Source: Triticum aestivum | Taxonomy: Eukaryota; Streptophyta; Magnoliopsida; Poales; Poaceae | Direction: 5' to 3' | Length of the DNA stretch: 64,000 bases | NCBI RefSeq assembly: GCF_018294505.1 | Contig: NC_057800.1 | Span: 474,831,037 to 474,895,036, forward strand | In this document: one piece after another, positions 41,619 to 53,255 of the stretch | How the letters are laid out: every line of letters begins with the position of its first letter | Numbering within the stretch: the stretch's first letter is position 1 | Notes under the pieces: model-generated | Told to the model about the DNA's origin: nothing | The model's database searches: none | Seen by the model: only the letters and a program-made list of their open reading frames with translations | Translations under genes and position numbers: made by a program

Positions 41619-42264
41619 CCCGCGTGGGTGCTAGGTTTGAGAGGACGACCTTATCGTCAGTGCGTGACCTCGCTCACCGATGATGAGTGTGTCAATGCTG
41701 CATGTCCTTTTCTTCCCCGCCAGATCTGAGATCATTGGTGAGGAGGGAGAGAGATGCTATCTTTTTTAGATCTGGAGAGAGGGTGATAGTGTGAGAAGCA
41801 AGTGGGCAGCCCTTAGCAAGAAAGCGCTGAAGCTCCAGCCTATATATCTTTTTTGATACTAGTACTAGAGGTGGAGCAGTGGTAGAGTAGTTTATATTTT
41901 CTCTGCATACAGTACCAGTTAGTCGTGCTTCAAAACCGAACGACACACCATTAAAAAATAAAGGTCGATAACTAATGCGGCACCTCGGGCCAACACGGCC
42001 AGATCGCATTTTGCACAAGAAATTACACACCATGTTTCGTTGACATGTGGTCCCGTTCCAACATGTCAGTGAGACGACGGTGAGTCCTTTTGTACAATTT
42101 CTGAACGGACGTCTATGTAGGCCAGGGCGCCTCGTCGTGTACCGTGGCAACCGTCCACCGCCTCTTCGCCTTTCCTTCTTGATTTGGAACTACTATCGCA
42201 CGCTCTTCCTCCCTCCTCCATTGGCCTTCACCCTTCCTTCTGCCATTATTCGATCGTCTTCTCC

Positions 42265-43674
42265 ATGGAGGGAACAGGTCAGAAACGACCCCGTTATTCT
42301 TGCCCTGATCTGAAAGATGACGTGGTGGAGGAACTCATTGATCGGTGCGATGCCATCACCTCGGCTAGCATGGCAGGTTCGTTCAAGACCATTCTCGACT
42401 CAACTAATAACATCATTACAAGGAACCCAAGGGTCCAGGAGTGGTTTGATCTCCCCTATCTTCTTCGCCGTGACCCTGCTGACTGTCGCGCGGACGACGG
42501 AAGCCTCGCCTTGTGCAAGTTGATGTCTCTTGATAATGATACGTGTGATGTTAAGATGCCATCACTTGAGGGTAAGACTTGGGCAGGCGCAAATGGAGAT
42601 TGGGTTGTTTATATTGGGTACAACTGCGAGTGGGAACTTGTGAATATGTACACTCGTCACCGGGTTCCACTTCCAAAAATCTCAGACTGCCTAGAGGTTG
42701 AGCACACCGGTATTCTACGTACATTCAAATACGATCATGGTGACTGCTGTCTATGGAAGATAGCAGTTTGTCGAGTTCCCAACCGCTCTTGGGATTACAC
42801 GAACTATGAAGTTGTTGCTATCTTCGACAAGCTTGTTGCTGTCCTTACTTTCATGCCTCGATGGATATTTCTCAAAAATCAATTTCTGTACATGGATGAG
42901 TACTGTGATGCAATTCAATACGAGGATCTTGTGTTTGCTGCCACCACTCGTGGCACTGTTTTTGCATGGAATCCTGATGCTTTCGGTACGGTTGTCTTCC
43001 ACCGTAATTATAATTGTTTCATCCACATGCATGCGGGTTAGCTAGTTTCCCTTTACTAATTAACCTTCTTGTGTTTCCAAGGTCCTGTGAACATTCCACC
43101 ACCTATAGTGGAAAAATTTTATAACCAAGGGGGAGATGATGATGGTGATGATCACGAGCATGAGGACAAGCAGGACCCATATACTCAGTGGCGTCTGGCA
43201 ACTTATTCCGATGGATCACCTCTTCTTGTTTGTATACAGGGCACTGCTGATGATACTAAGGAAGCAGGTTTTGTCTTGCATGGTCGCACTCTCTGGACCT
43301 ATTCCAACATCCGTTGCAGGGTATTCGAGATGGATACTAGTGTGCTAGAGCCGACACCTTCTCCTTGGTTTAGTATTGATAGTCTTGGAGGAAACTCGCT
43401 CTTCCTTGGACAAAACTATCCAATGATGGTGAAAGGCGATCCAGCTACTGTTGACACAACGTCACTACCATTTATGAGAAGTAACTTTATGTATACCTCG
43501 GACATTGCTATGCTTCCCTACCGTGGCTATCACAATATGCATCCTAATATAGGCTGCTTTAGCCTGGATGATAATTCATGCATTGGTCTCGAGATTGACA
43601 ATAGCTGGCCCTCCCCAGAGAATCACTTCTGGTTCAAAGCAAGCGTTTCCAACGCCGACGATTGGTTGAGCTAA
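42265..43674 (+). CDS. DUF295 (KIB-type) F-box-like protein, two exons, intact (437 aa)
   Basis: Exon 1 is 42265-42985 and exon 2 is 43082-43674. The donor TTTCG|GTACGG and acceptor GTTTCCAAG|GT join in phase to give WNPDAFGPVNIPPP. The N-terminus (PDLKDDVVEELIDRCDAITS) occupies the F-box position but is divergent. The rest is a DUF295-type beta-propeller-like region: CKLMSLDNDTCDVKMPS, NGDWVVYIGYNCEWELVN, YEVVAIFDKLVAVLTF, EDLVFAATTRGTVFAWNP, then WFSIDSLGGNSLFLGQNYPM and GCFSLDDNSCIGLEIDN. This family is hugely expanded in grasses, and members may act as SCF substrate adaptors. The second exon starts with an acidic D/E/H run (about 255-275). ATG 42265 was chosen over the upstream in-frame ATG at 42184 because family similarity starts there. 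No stop or shift is seen. Confidence 0.85.
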
Positions 43675-44459
43675 AGTTCATTTCATTGCTTTTTATTTGT
43701 TGTGTGATGAAAACTTTAGTATTTATAATGTATCCTCATTGTCGTTGTGGGTTGATGACCTGTTGTATGTAATGCTAAATGATATGCCTATGATAAGCTT
43801 ACTAAATTTACGAATGGCTTTTGCATCGCTTCTCAGAGTGGGTGCTGCGACGAGGCAAAAAAATATTTTCTGAATACATAATTGTACGTGCATTGCAACA
43901 GGTTATCGGATGAGTCCAATCAACAATAGTACTACTATTTGTAATAGCTTCACATGCTTCGCGCGTCGGGCGGGCCTTTTTACTATAGCTACGAATCCCA
44001 TCATTGTAGGTCCTCGGATGAGTCCATTAGAAATTGCATTCTGATGTTTGGGTTCAAACTTCCAAAACTGCTACACTATCTCTACGTCTACGTATACATA
44101 ATACAACAAGTTTTAAACTTGAGACCAGCCATCCACCGTCACAAATAACACTTTTTAACCTAGCACAAACTCCGGGAAATTTGGCCACAGTGTGAGGTGG
44201 GCCATATGTTAATGTGTTCATTGTATGTAACTAGCACCTTGAATCCTTGATATATAGCAGGGTGGCATGGGCCAGAACAAGCATTCACGTCGAGGAGTAC
44301 GGCACACGCCACCAGCACGACTTCCATCTGACACCATATTTCTTGGAGTCCATGCTATAGCTATCTCTTCAACCTCCTCATTTCTCTAACTCAGCCATCG
44401 CACGGCGGGCGAAGTGGGGGTTTGCCGATAGTCGGTTTCCTCAACTGCGGTCCCACTTG
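43675..44459. other. Intergenic, 3' flank of the DUF295 gene
   Basis: TATTTATAATGTATCC near 43718 may be polyadenylation-related. GTTATCGGATGAGTCCA(A/T) is repeated in diverged form at 43903 and 44011 (CCTCGGATGAGTCCATT). No gene supported. Confidence 0.4.
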
Positions 44460-44787
44460 TAAGGCCAACTCCAACGCACGACCCCGAACGGACGTCCGTT
44501 TTGCCCGGATTCTGTCCGTTTGGGTAGGGCAATGGGGTCGTGTCCGGGCCATTTCTCAGATGCGGTGGCCGTGCACCCAACATGCGGCCGCATCCCGGCC
44601 ACATACATTTTTATTTGCAAACACAAATCTTTTTTTCATCACTGATTTTTGGTACATGGAAAAACATCACCAAATTTTGACTAGAAAAGCAAGACCAAAG
44701 AAAACAAGAACCACAAGAATACATTTTATAAGATATGCAACTTCCATAACTGCTCCTGTAAGTTGGATTAGTGCCTTCTCGATGCAT

Positions 44788-44895
44788 TCATTGTTGATCT
44801 GCAGAGGCTCGGCTTGCGTGCTTCTTTCTTCTTCGAGTGTAAAGAAGTAGACGTTGCTTCCTCACATCTAGTCTCATGTCTAGCCTATATTCTAT
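44788..44895 (-). pseudogene. Probable 3' end of the GRF zinc-finger gene, beyond the solo LTR
   Basis: Open frame on the minus strand from the TSD (44895) to TAG (44790-44788), reading IEYRLDMRLDVRKQRLLLYT, then RRRKKHASRASADQQ: basic and helical. When the solo LTR and one TCTAT copy are removed, the 49282-49159 frame does not run into this one without a shift, so either a frame break occurred near the insertion or an additional splice is involved. Confidence 0.4.
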
Positions 44896-45165
44896 TGTAA
44901 CACCCACGATGCGGCTATATCTCCCACGTGTCGGGGCACACCTTAGAGGCATAACCGCATGGTAGGCATGTCGCAAGAGGGGTAATCTTTACACATCCCA
45001 TGTACTAAATGAGAAGGGGATAAAGAGTTGGCTTACAATCGCCAATTTACACAATACATAAATATATCAAACATCATCCAGAATACAATCAAGGTCTAAC
45101 TACGGAACCAAAATAAAGAAAGACAACCCCAAATGCTAGATCCCCGATCGCCCAACTGGGCTCCT

Positions 45166-45269
45166 CTACTGATCATCCATAAAAGAAACAGAGTAACGGC
45201 CCAAATCCTTGTCGAACTCCCACTTGAGTTCGGTAGCGTCCCCTGCACTGGCATCATCGGCACCTGCAT
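45166..45269 (-). other. Exon-like acidic segment 2 in the solo LTR
   Basis: Follows TTCCAAATAG on the minus strand. Reads (G)AT then [20 protein letters not shown] and on to MDDQ and TAG (45168-45166), then AGGAGCCCAG. The position near the LTR 3' end, the G|AT phase, the acidic content and the stop followed by AGGAG match 19891-19946 of the unrelated chromovirus LTR. Confidence 0.35.
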
Positions 45270-46498
45270 CTATTTGGAAGTATCTGTGAGTCACGGGGAC
45301 TCAACAATCTCACACCCTCGCAATCAAGACTATTTAAGCTTAAAGGAAGGAAAGGGGTAGTGAGGTGGAGCTGCGGCAAGCACTAGCATAAATGGTGGCT
45401 AACTTACGCAAATGAGAGCGAGAAGAGAAGGAAAGCACGGTCGAGAAGCTATTAGTGATCAAGAAGTGATCTTGAAGCTACTTACGTTCAAGCATAGCAC
45501 GAGACCATGTTCTCTTCCCGGACTCCGCCGAAAAGAGACCATCACAGCTACACACGCGGTTGATTCATTTTAATTAAGTTATGTGTCATGTTTTCTACAA
45601 CCAAATATTAACAAATTCCCATCTGCCCATAACCGCGGGCATGACTTTCGAAAGTTCAAAACCCTGCAGGGGTGTCCCAACTTAGCCCATCACAAGCTCT
45701 CGTGGTCAACAAAGGATATTCCTTCTCCCAGGAAGACCCGATCAGACTCGGAATCCCGGTTACAAGACATTTTGACAATGGTAAAACAAGACCAGCAAAG
45801 CCACCCGAATGTGCCGACAAATCCCGATAGTAGCTGCACATATCTTGCTCTCAGGGCACACCAGATTGTCCAAACTTCCGGTAGGCCAGCCCAGAGCTGC
45901 CCCTGGTGGCCACCGGCGGCTGACAAGTTGGACCAACACTCAGAGGAGCACTGGCCCGGGGGTTTAAAATAAAGATGACCCTTGAGTCCGCGGAACCCAA
46001 GGGAAAAAGGCTTAGGTGGCAAATGGTAAAACCAAGGTTGGGCCTTGCTGGAGGAGTTTTATTCAAGGCGAACTGTCAAGGGGTTCCCATAACACCCAAC
46101 CACGTAAGGAACACAAAATCAAGGAACATAACACCGGTATGACGGAAACTAGGGCGGCAAGAGTGGAACAAAACACCAGGCATAAGGCCGAGCCTTCCAC
46201 TCTTTACCAAGTATATAGATGTATTAAAGTTAACAATATATAATAATGATATCCCAACAATATCCATGTTCCAACAAGGAACAAACTTCAACTTCACCTG
46301 CAACTAGCAACGCTATAAGAGGGGATGAGCAAAGCGGTAACATAGACAAACAACGGTTTGCTAGGAAAGGTGGGTTAGAGGCTTGACATGGCAATATGGG
46401 AGACATGATATAGCAAGTGGTAGGTATAGCGACATAGCAATAGAGCGAATAGCTGGCAAGCAAAGATAGAAGTGATTTCGAGGGTATGGTCATCTCGC

Positions 46499-46582
46499 CT
46501 ACAAAGTTCTTAGTGTTGACGAAAGCTTGATCCTCGTTAGCGTACTCAACGGGTTCCTCGATCATGTACTCGTCGCCCGGCT
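46499..46582 (-). other. Exon-like acidic segment 1 in the solo LTR
   Basis: After TGCTTTGGGTAG on the minus strand, reads PGDEYMIEEPVEYANEDQAF then VNTKNFV and leaves a single G before GCGAGA, a GC-type donor. It joins in phase to 45269-45166. The layout mirrors segments 18159-18221 and 19891-19946. Confidence 0.35.
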
Positions 46583-48609
46583 CTACCCAAAGCAAGAACA
46601 CAAGCAAAGGAAACAACAATCAACCACGGTTGAATGCGCAAGCAACATGATGCAAACATGGCATGATATGCGAGATGTGATATGCAATGCATATGCGTGC
46701 TCAAAAGGAAATGATTGATCAAGGCATCAACTTGGCAAACCAAGTGTGCCGCTGGAAAGATGAGATGATTTCGGTCAAAATCTATATAAAGATCACCGGA
46801 ACCGAATGCACGGTTTGCAAATGGCAAACAAAACAATAATGGCACAATTCTGCGATTAACAGCACGATGCCATCTAGAATGCAAGAAGAAACTAAGCTAC
46901 TGCACTCCAACATAGCAACAAAGCATATGGCAGGGATCTACTCAAGATGGTTGACAAAAGATGAACAGTGAGCTACGGCTAAATCACACAAGAGCAGGTT
47001 CAAACAAGCATGGCAAAAGTGCAAAAGATATCAGCTTCACAGACTTAGTGAAAAATACTAACATGCCATGAATTAACATCAGGAAGCCAGTTTTAGAGCA
47101 AGCAAACAACATGCTACAGGAACAGAACATAGCAAACAAAGGCATGGCATGAATATACTCAAAGAATAGAACAAAAGTCCCTTACTGATCAAGAGCCAAA
47201 AATTCATAGAAGATATTATCGCACCCATGTAAACATAGCAAGTTTTGTTAACAAATTCAGACTTAGCAGAAAAACTGAGCATGGCATAAACATAATTATG
47301 AAGGCCTCTTTGCGAGCTCGAATCACTCACCACAAGGCATTGCATGACAAATCAAGCATACCTACAGCAAGATGACATGTTCATGAAGCTAACCATGGCA
47401 AGAGAAAGTGCATAGCATGCATGTATCAACTACAACAACCATGGCGAAATTGATTAACATGTAAACAATCTGTCAGGAACATTTTATAGCAAAAGTAGAG
47501 CAATATTAAGACATTCTAGGGCACTCCATAATTGCAAACAGGGGCATGGATGGATATAGCACAACTATATGTCCAAATCATCCTTACTGAAGCAACTCAA
47601 AACAATCATGGATCTCGCTGTAGCATCATGGTTACATGGCATAAAAATAACAGCAGAGAAAGGACTTAGCAAAAACCTAAGTCCCTGAAATCAGCAATAT
47701 CACGAAGACTACTTTGCATGCTTGTGCTAGTCACCACAAAGATCACAAAAATACATGGCAAGCACCCCTGTAAATATGGCATGACATAGACCAAAACACA
47801 TGTAGAGCTCATGCCCATATGCAGCACACAACAAATGTGGCAAAAATGACAAATCACCCTAAACTGATAAGTAACATGAGCTAACATTTTATAGCACTCT
47901 TGCATCAGCGATTTGGGCATCAAGATGGACACAAACAAGCATGTCACAATGGAAAAAAATGGAGAGCACATCATGGTGAACATTTTGATATATTACACGC
48001 ACAAAACAGAGCAATATGCAACAAGTTATGGCATGTCAAATGGGGCACCAGAATGCAGCAATTTTTGGGACTTAGTGGGATTTTTACCCCACGAAAAAGT
48101 CAACGGGCCGGATCGAGTCACGGAGGCAGAGCGGTTGGGCCGGGTCGAGGCAGAGGAGGACCCGGGCGGCGGCGGCGGCGTCTCCGGCGAGGTTGTCGCC
48201 GGCGGGGCGGCGCGGAGGAGATCAGAGGAGGCGGATCCGGGTTCTCCTTCCCCGGATCTGGATGGGCGGCGGCCGGCGAGGACGCGGCCAGGCGGTGCGG
48301 CATGAGCCCGCCTGGCTCAGGGGCGGGAGGAGGCGGCGGGGCCGGCGAGGAGGCGACGTGCCGGCGACGGGCGCGGGGCGGCGCAGGCACAGGGAGGCGG
48401 CGGAGCAGGGCAGCGCGTGCGATGGAGGGGAGCGGCGGGCGGCGCGGGTTTCGGGGGCCCACCATGGGCTCGGGCGGGCTGGCAGCGGTGGGCGGCGGCG
48501 TTGCCACGTGGCGAGCAGAGAGTGGCTGCGGGCGGCGGCACGGACGCGTCCGGTGGCGGCGGGGGAGGTTTTTAGGGTTTCGGGGGCCAAATTTTTGGAC
48601 AGGGAGGAC

Positions 48610-48617
48610 ATATTTAT
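48610..48617 (-). promoter_or_regulatory. TATA box of the solo LTR
   Basis: Minus-strand TATAAATA in TACCTATAAATATGTCC, between a C/T-rich upstream and the GC-rich block. Transcription would run leftward through the LTR and toward 44896. Confidence 0.6.
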
Positions 48618-49158
48618 AGGTAGGAGGAGTTTGGAATGTCCAAATGAGGTGTAGTTTTCGCCCACGCGATCGTGATCCGATGATGGAGGACATGGAAGGG
48701 GTTTGGAAGGGTTATTGAGCCGTTTTGGAGGGATGTTGGGCTGCAACACACACGAGGCCCTTGCGGTTACCCGGTTAACCATTGGAGTATCAAACCGACT
48801 CCAAATGACATGAAATTTGACAGGCGGTCTACTGGTGGTGTACCAAGGCCACTTGGCAAATCTTGGTCCATTCTGAGAATGTTTAACACCCTCACACGAA
48901 AAGAGACAAAAGGGGGCGCCGGAGGACGTAGGAGTGTCGGATTGCAAAACGGACAACGAGGAAAATGTTCGGATGCATGAGATGAACACGGATGCAAATG
49001 CGATGCACATGATGCCATGATATGAAATGCATGACATGGACAAAATGCAAAACAAATACAAAAATCCAACCATGACGGGAATCTCATAACTTAGAGCCAA
49101 AAATGGCAAGAGTCGGAGTTACAAATATGGCAAGTTACATCCGGGGTGTTACGTCTAT

Positions 49159-49514
49159 CAACAAGTGCACTAGTTTCATCTCTAGCCTCTATGCTAGCTA
49201 AAAGTGCTGGAACATCTACTAAATTTCCCTCTATTAATATATCGATGTACTCTTCTTCCCAATACCAAAACTTGCATCCATTCTACACAATAAAATTTTA
49301 AGTTAGCACAACTAGTCAAATCCGAGAGCACAACCGAAGCTAAAGTAGCACATACCCCATCGGTTGAGCACTTGATGAACACCCATGTGGGATGTTCCGG
49401 CATTGTAGACACATGGCGCAAGACCTTCTTTGGGCAGTCATCCCACGTAATGAGTGGCAACGATGCGCCGACGAGCTTTTGGGCCAGCATCGAGCCTGGC
49501 CGACCGCCATTCAT
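49159..49514 (-). pseudogene. GRF-type zinc-finger protein, exons 1-2, interrupted by a solo LTR
   Basis: Exon 1 is 49514-49356, starting MNGGRPGSMLAQKLVGAS (a second ATG lies at 49490). Exon 2 is 49282-49159. The donor GATGGG|GTATGT and acceptor TTGTGTAG join in phase 0 to give WVFIKCSTDG|NGCKFWYWEEEY. The Cys-Pro at the start, the F-x-K-C and the G-C-x-F-W-x-W match the GRF zinc-finger pattern, a small nucleic-acid-binding fold found in topoisomerases, nucleases and many plant transposon-linked proteins. The frame then runs into the solo LTR at 49158. The gene lies inside a Harbinger-like element, so it is probably transposon cargo. Confidence 0.65.
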
Positions 49515-49793
49515 GTATCTACCAGCAGACTGCCGACGGTGTAGATCCGAGCAGCTAGAGGAGGTGTTAGTACATGCATGCGTCCTTGCCGGGGCCTTCC
49601 GGCCCGGTACCTGGCCAGTCCATGGCACATCGCGGCCTCCCACAGTCGGGCCAGCTCAAGCCCGACCGGATCCGCTCCAAATCCGGCCGCCGGGTGCGCA
49701 AAACACATAGCCGTGGTTGGGTAGCTCGGGGCGTCGAGGGAAAGGGGGCTGGGCGAGCGCGTGTCCGAGCTGCACGTACTGGAGTTGGCCTAA

Positions 49794-49851
49794 GTGAAGA
49801 TGCAACACATCACGCGTTTCCCTAGCAGTGTGGCGGACCAGTCGTGTGGGG
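49794..49851. other. Short spacer between the Harbinger-like element and the next LTR
   Basis: Fifty-eight bases. The last five, TGGGG (49847-49851), are the predicted left target duplication of the element beginning at 49852. Confidence 0.4.
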
Positions 49852-51329
49852 TGATAACCCACAAGTATAGGTGATCGTTTGTAGCCTTCTTCGATAAATA
49901 AGAGTGTCGAACCCAACGAGGAGCTAAAGGCAGAACAAATATTCCCTCAAGTTCTATCGACCACCGATACAACTCTATGCACACTTGACGTTTGCTTTAT
50001 TGGAAACAAGTATCAAACTATTTTGCAAGGATAAAACTACGAGTACTTTGCAAGATAATAAAATTTAGGTGATTATAAAAAGGTTTTGTGTCAACAAGAA
50101 AGTTATTTGTCCCTAGGTAATCGATAACAAGTACCGATAATCATTCTTTCAATTCTATATGAGGGAGAGGCATGAGCCAACATACGTTCTCTACTTGGAT
50201 CATATGCACTTATGATTGGAACTCTAGCAAGCATCCGCAACTACTAAAGATCATTAAGGTCATGAAACCCAACCATAGCATTAAGTATCAAGTCCTCTTT
50301 ATCCCATACGCCATAGCCCACCTACTTGGGTTTAAGCTTCTGTCACTCTCGCAACCCACCATAAGCGAACCATGAACATATTGCAACACCCTACAGCGGG
50401 GCCCCTCATGTTTGCGCGAGAACGGAGTGCACCATAGGACAACATCATAAATAAAATATACAATCATACTAACCAAGATCACGATTAACCCACAGGACAA
50501 AAGAGATCTACTTAAACATCATAGGATAACCATAGATCATTGGGAAATAATATATGGAGTTGAGCACCATGTTTAAGTAGAGATTACAGCAGGGAGAAGA
50601 GGTGTTACACCGCTGCATAAAGGGGGAGAAAGTTGGTGTTGACTGTAGTAAGATTGTTGATGTAGATCGCCATCCCGATCATTGCCCCGATGGCACTCCG
50701 GCGCCATCGGAAGCGAGGGGGAGAGAGCCCCCTCCTTCTTCTTCTTCCTTGGCCTCCCCCCTAGGTGGGAGAAGGGTTTCCCCTCTAGTCATTGGTCTCC
50801 ATGGAAGCGGAGAGGCGGGAGCCCCTCCGAGATTGGATCTCCCTCTCGGTTTCTCTTCTGTTTCGCGTTCCTAGATCTGGCTGGAAACCTTTTCTTATAT
50901 TCTCGGAGATCCGTAACTTCGATTGCGCTGATATTTTAACATGGTTTTTTTCGGATATAAGCTTCCTTGCACCCGAAGTACAGCCCCAACCAACTTACGA
51001 GGTGAGCACAACCCACCACGGCACGCCTGGCTCCTCTGGCGCGCCCTGGTGGGTTGTTCCCACCACGGGCCTCCGTTTGCGGTGATTTCCAACTTCCAAA
51101 AATCACATATATTCCTAAATAGTTCTCCATGAAATTTCATTGCATTTGGACTTCGTTTGATATGGATACTCTGCGATACGAAAAACATGCAAAAAGTAGG
51201 AATTGGCACTTGCCACTGGATCAATAGGTTAGTCCAATAAATCATATAAAAAGTTGCCAAAAGTATGTAAAAGTTGTATAATATTGGCATGAAACAATAA
51301 AAAATTATAGATACGAAGGAGACGTATCA
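49852..51329 (-). repeat. 3' LTR (1478 bp) of the non-autonomous element
   Basis: On the minus strand it starts TGATACGTCTCCTTCGTATC (51329) and ends ACTTGTGGGTTATCA (49852), inverted TGATA...TATCA ends. CTCTGCGATACG and similar AT-rich words fill the middle. A C-rich patch lies at 50690-50830. Confidence 0.85.
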
Positions 51330-52027
51330 GCATCCCCAAGCTTAATTCCTGCTCGTCCTCGAGCAGGTAAATGATAAAAAAGATAATTTTTGATGTGGAA
51401 TGCTACCTAGCATAAACTTGATCATATATCTAATCATGGCATGAATATTAAGACATAAGTGATTCAAAGCAATAGTCTATAATTTGACATAAAGACATCA
51501 ATATTCAGGCATCCCAACAAACAATCATGTCTTTCAAAATATCAACGCTAAAGAAAGCTATCCCTACAAAATCATATAGTCTTGTCATGCTCTGTCTTCT
51601 TAACACAAAGTATTTATCATGCACAACCCCGATGACAAGCCGAGTAATTGGTTCATACTTTTTAACGCGCTTCAGCTTTTTCAACTCTCACGCAATACAT
51701 GAGCGCAAGCCATGGATATAGCACTATGGGTGGAATAGAGTATGATGATAGGGGTAAATATAAAGAAGACAAAAAAGTAAGAAACCAATGGGCTATGGAG
51801 ATGCCCATCAATCGATATCAATGCGAGGAGTAGGGATTGCCATGCAATGAATGCACTAAGAGCTATAAGTGTATGAAATCTCAATATGAAAACTAAGTGG
51901 GTGTGCATCTAATCCTATAATGAAAAATTCCCACTAGTATATGAAAGTGACAACATAGGAGACTCTCCATATGAAAAACATGGTGCTACTTTGAAGCACA
52001 AGTGTGGTAAAGGATACTAACAATGCC

Positions 52028-52106
52028 CCTTCTCTCTTTGTTTATTTTTTCCCTTTTTCCTTTTTTTCCTTTTTTCCTTTTTCTCCTTTTTCTCTCTCTC
52101 TCATTG
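52028..52106. repeat. Polypyrimidine tract (TTCC/CTTTTT)
   Basis: About 80 bp of almost pure C/T on the plus strand, ending in CTCTCTCTCTC, in the internal domain of the non-autonomous element. Confidence 0.8.
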
Positions 52107-53054
52107 TCCGGAGTCTCATCCCGATTTGTGGGGGAATCATAGTCTCCATCATCCTTTCCTCACTGGGGCACTGTTCTAAAAATGAATAATGATGATCATC
52201 ACACTTCTATTTACTTGTAACTCAAAAGAAATAAAAATTACAACTCGATACCTATGATAAAGTATGACTCTATATGAATGCCTCTGGCATGTACTAGGAT
52301 GTGCAATGATCTAGCGTAACATGTATGAAAAATGATGAACAGTGGCTGAGCCACAACTACTATGTCAGCTATATGATCATGCAAAGCAATATGACAATGA
52401 ATGCTCAAGTCATCAAACGGAAGCGGTGGAAGTTGCAGGGTAATATATCTCGGAATGGCCATGGAAAAGCCATAATAGGTAGGTATGGTGGCTGTTTTGA
52501 GGAAGATATAATAAGGCTTATGTGTGATAGAGCGTATCATATCGCGGGGTTTGGATGCACATGCGAAGTTTGCACCACATCTCGATGTGAGAAAGGGCAA
52601 TGCACGGTACTGTAGAGGCTAGGAAATTGCGGAAAGGTAAGAGTGCGTATAATCCATGGACTCACATTAGTCATAAAGAACTAATACAGTTATTGCAAAA
52701 GTTTATTAGCCCTCGAAGCAAAGTACTACTACGCATGCCCTTGGGGGATAGATTGGTAGGAAAAGACCATCGCTTGTCCCCGACCGCCACTCATAAGGAA
52801 GACAATCAATAATAAATCATGCTCCAACTTCATAGCATAACGAGAGACTATACGTGCATGCTTCGGGAATGACAAACCTTAACACCAATATTATTACTAA
52901 CCACAACCTTTTACTAGTACCTCCCACATATTATCATCTCTATATCGCATAACTATTGCAAGGAATCAAATATATCATATTTAGTGATCCATAAGTTTTA
53001 TGTAGGATTTTATGACTAACCATGCAATTAACCAATTCCTGTTGACTCTCTAAA

Positions 53055-53255
53055 TAGATATAAGTGAAGCATTAGAGTTTAATTCTTCCTACAAAATACC
53101 ATGCTCTAATAAATATAAGTGAAGCAAAATAGAATTCTAGAAATAATGGTTTTTTATGTGAAGAGAAACAGGCAATCCAAACTTCAAATGATATAAGTGA
53201 AGCACATGAAGCTAGCGTTCTATAAAGCCACACTCAAAAGATATAAGTGAAGTGC
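53055..53255. repeat. Recurring ATATAAGTGAAGCA motif
   Basis: ATATAAGTGAAG(C/T) is found at about 53058, 53115, 53192 and 53240, with a weaker TATGTGAAGAG at 53155. The 40-80-bp spacing and flanking GAGCGTTCT words suggest an eroded tandem repeat in the element's internal domain. Confidence 0.6.

Larger units (their letters stand above)
44896..49153 (-). mobile_element. Solo LTR, 4258 bp, minus orientation
   Basis: Flanked by TCTAT on both sides (44891-44895, 49154-49158). On the plus strand it starts TGTAACACCCACGATGCGG and ends CCGGGGTGTTACG. The expected terminal CA has become CG. On the minus strand it starts CGTAACACCCCGGATGTAAC, a common start of long Triticeae gypsy LTRs. No internal domain or partner LTR is present, so unequal LTR recombination probably removed the rest. 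A GC-rich promoter block lies at 48060-48620. Length and layout resemble the 16073-20341 LTR, but the sequence does not. Confidence 0.85.
44463..49790. mobile_element. PIF/Harbinger-like element carrying a GRF zinc-finger gene, split by a solo LTR
   Basis: The left end GGCCAACTCCAACGC after TAA (44460-44462) is mirrored by the right end TACTGGAGTTGGCC before TAA (49791-49793). Subtracting the solo LTR (44896-49153) and one duplication, the element is about 1.07 kb. It has no transposase, so it is non-autonomous, but it contains a minus-strand gene (49514 to about 44788). The left 170 bp are rich in CCGGAC/GTCCG words. Confidence 0.7.

Noticed and set aside
47900..48700. Long overlapping ORFs on both strands (up to about 295 aa)
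   Set aside because: They lie in the GC-rich promoter block of a solo LTR, are Arg/Pro/Gly-rich in every frame and have no domains.
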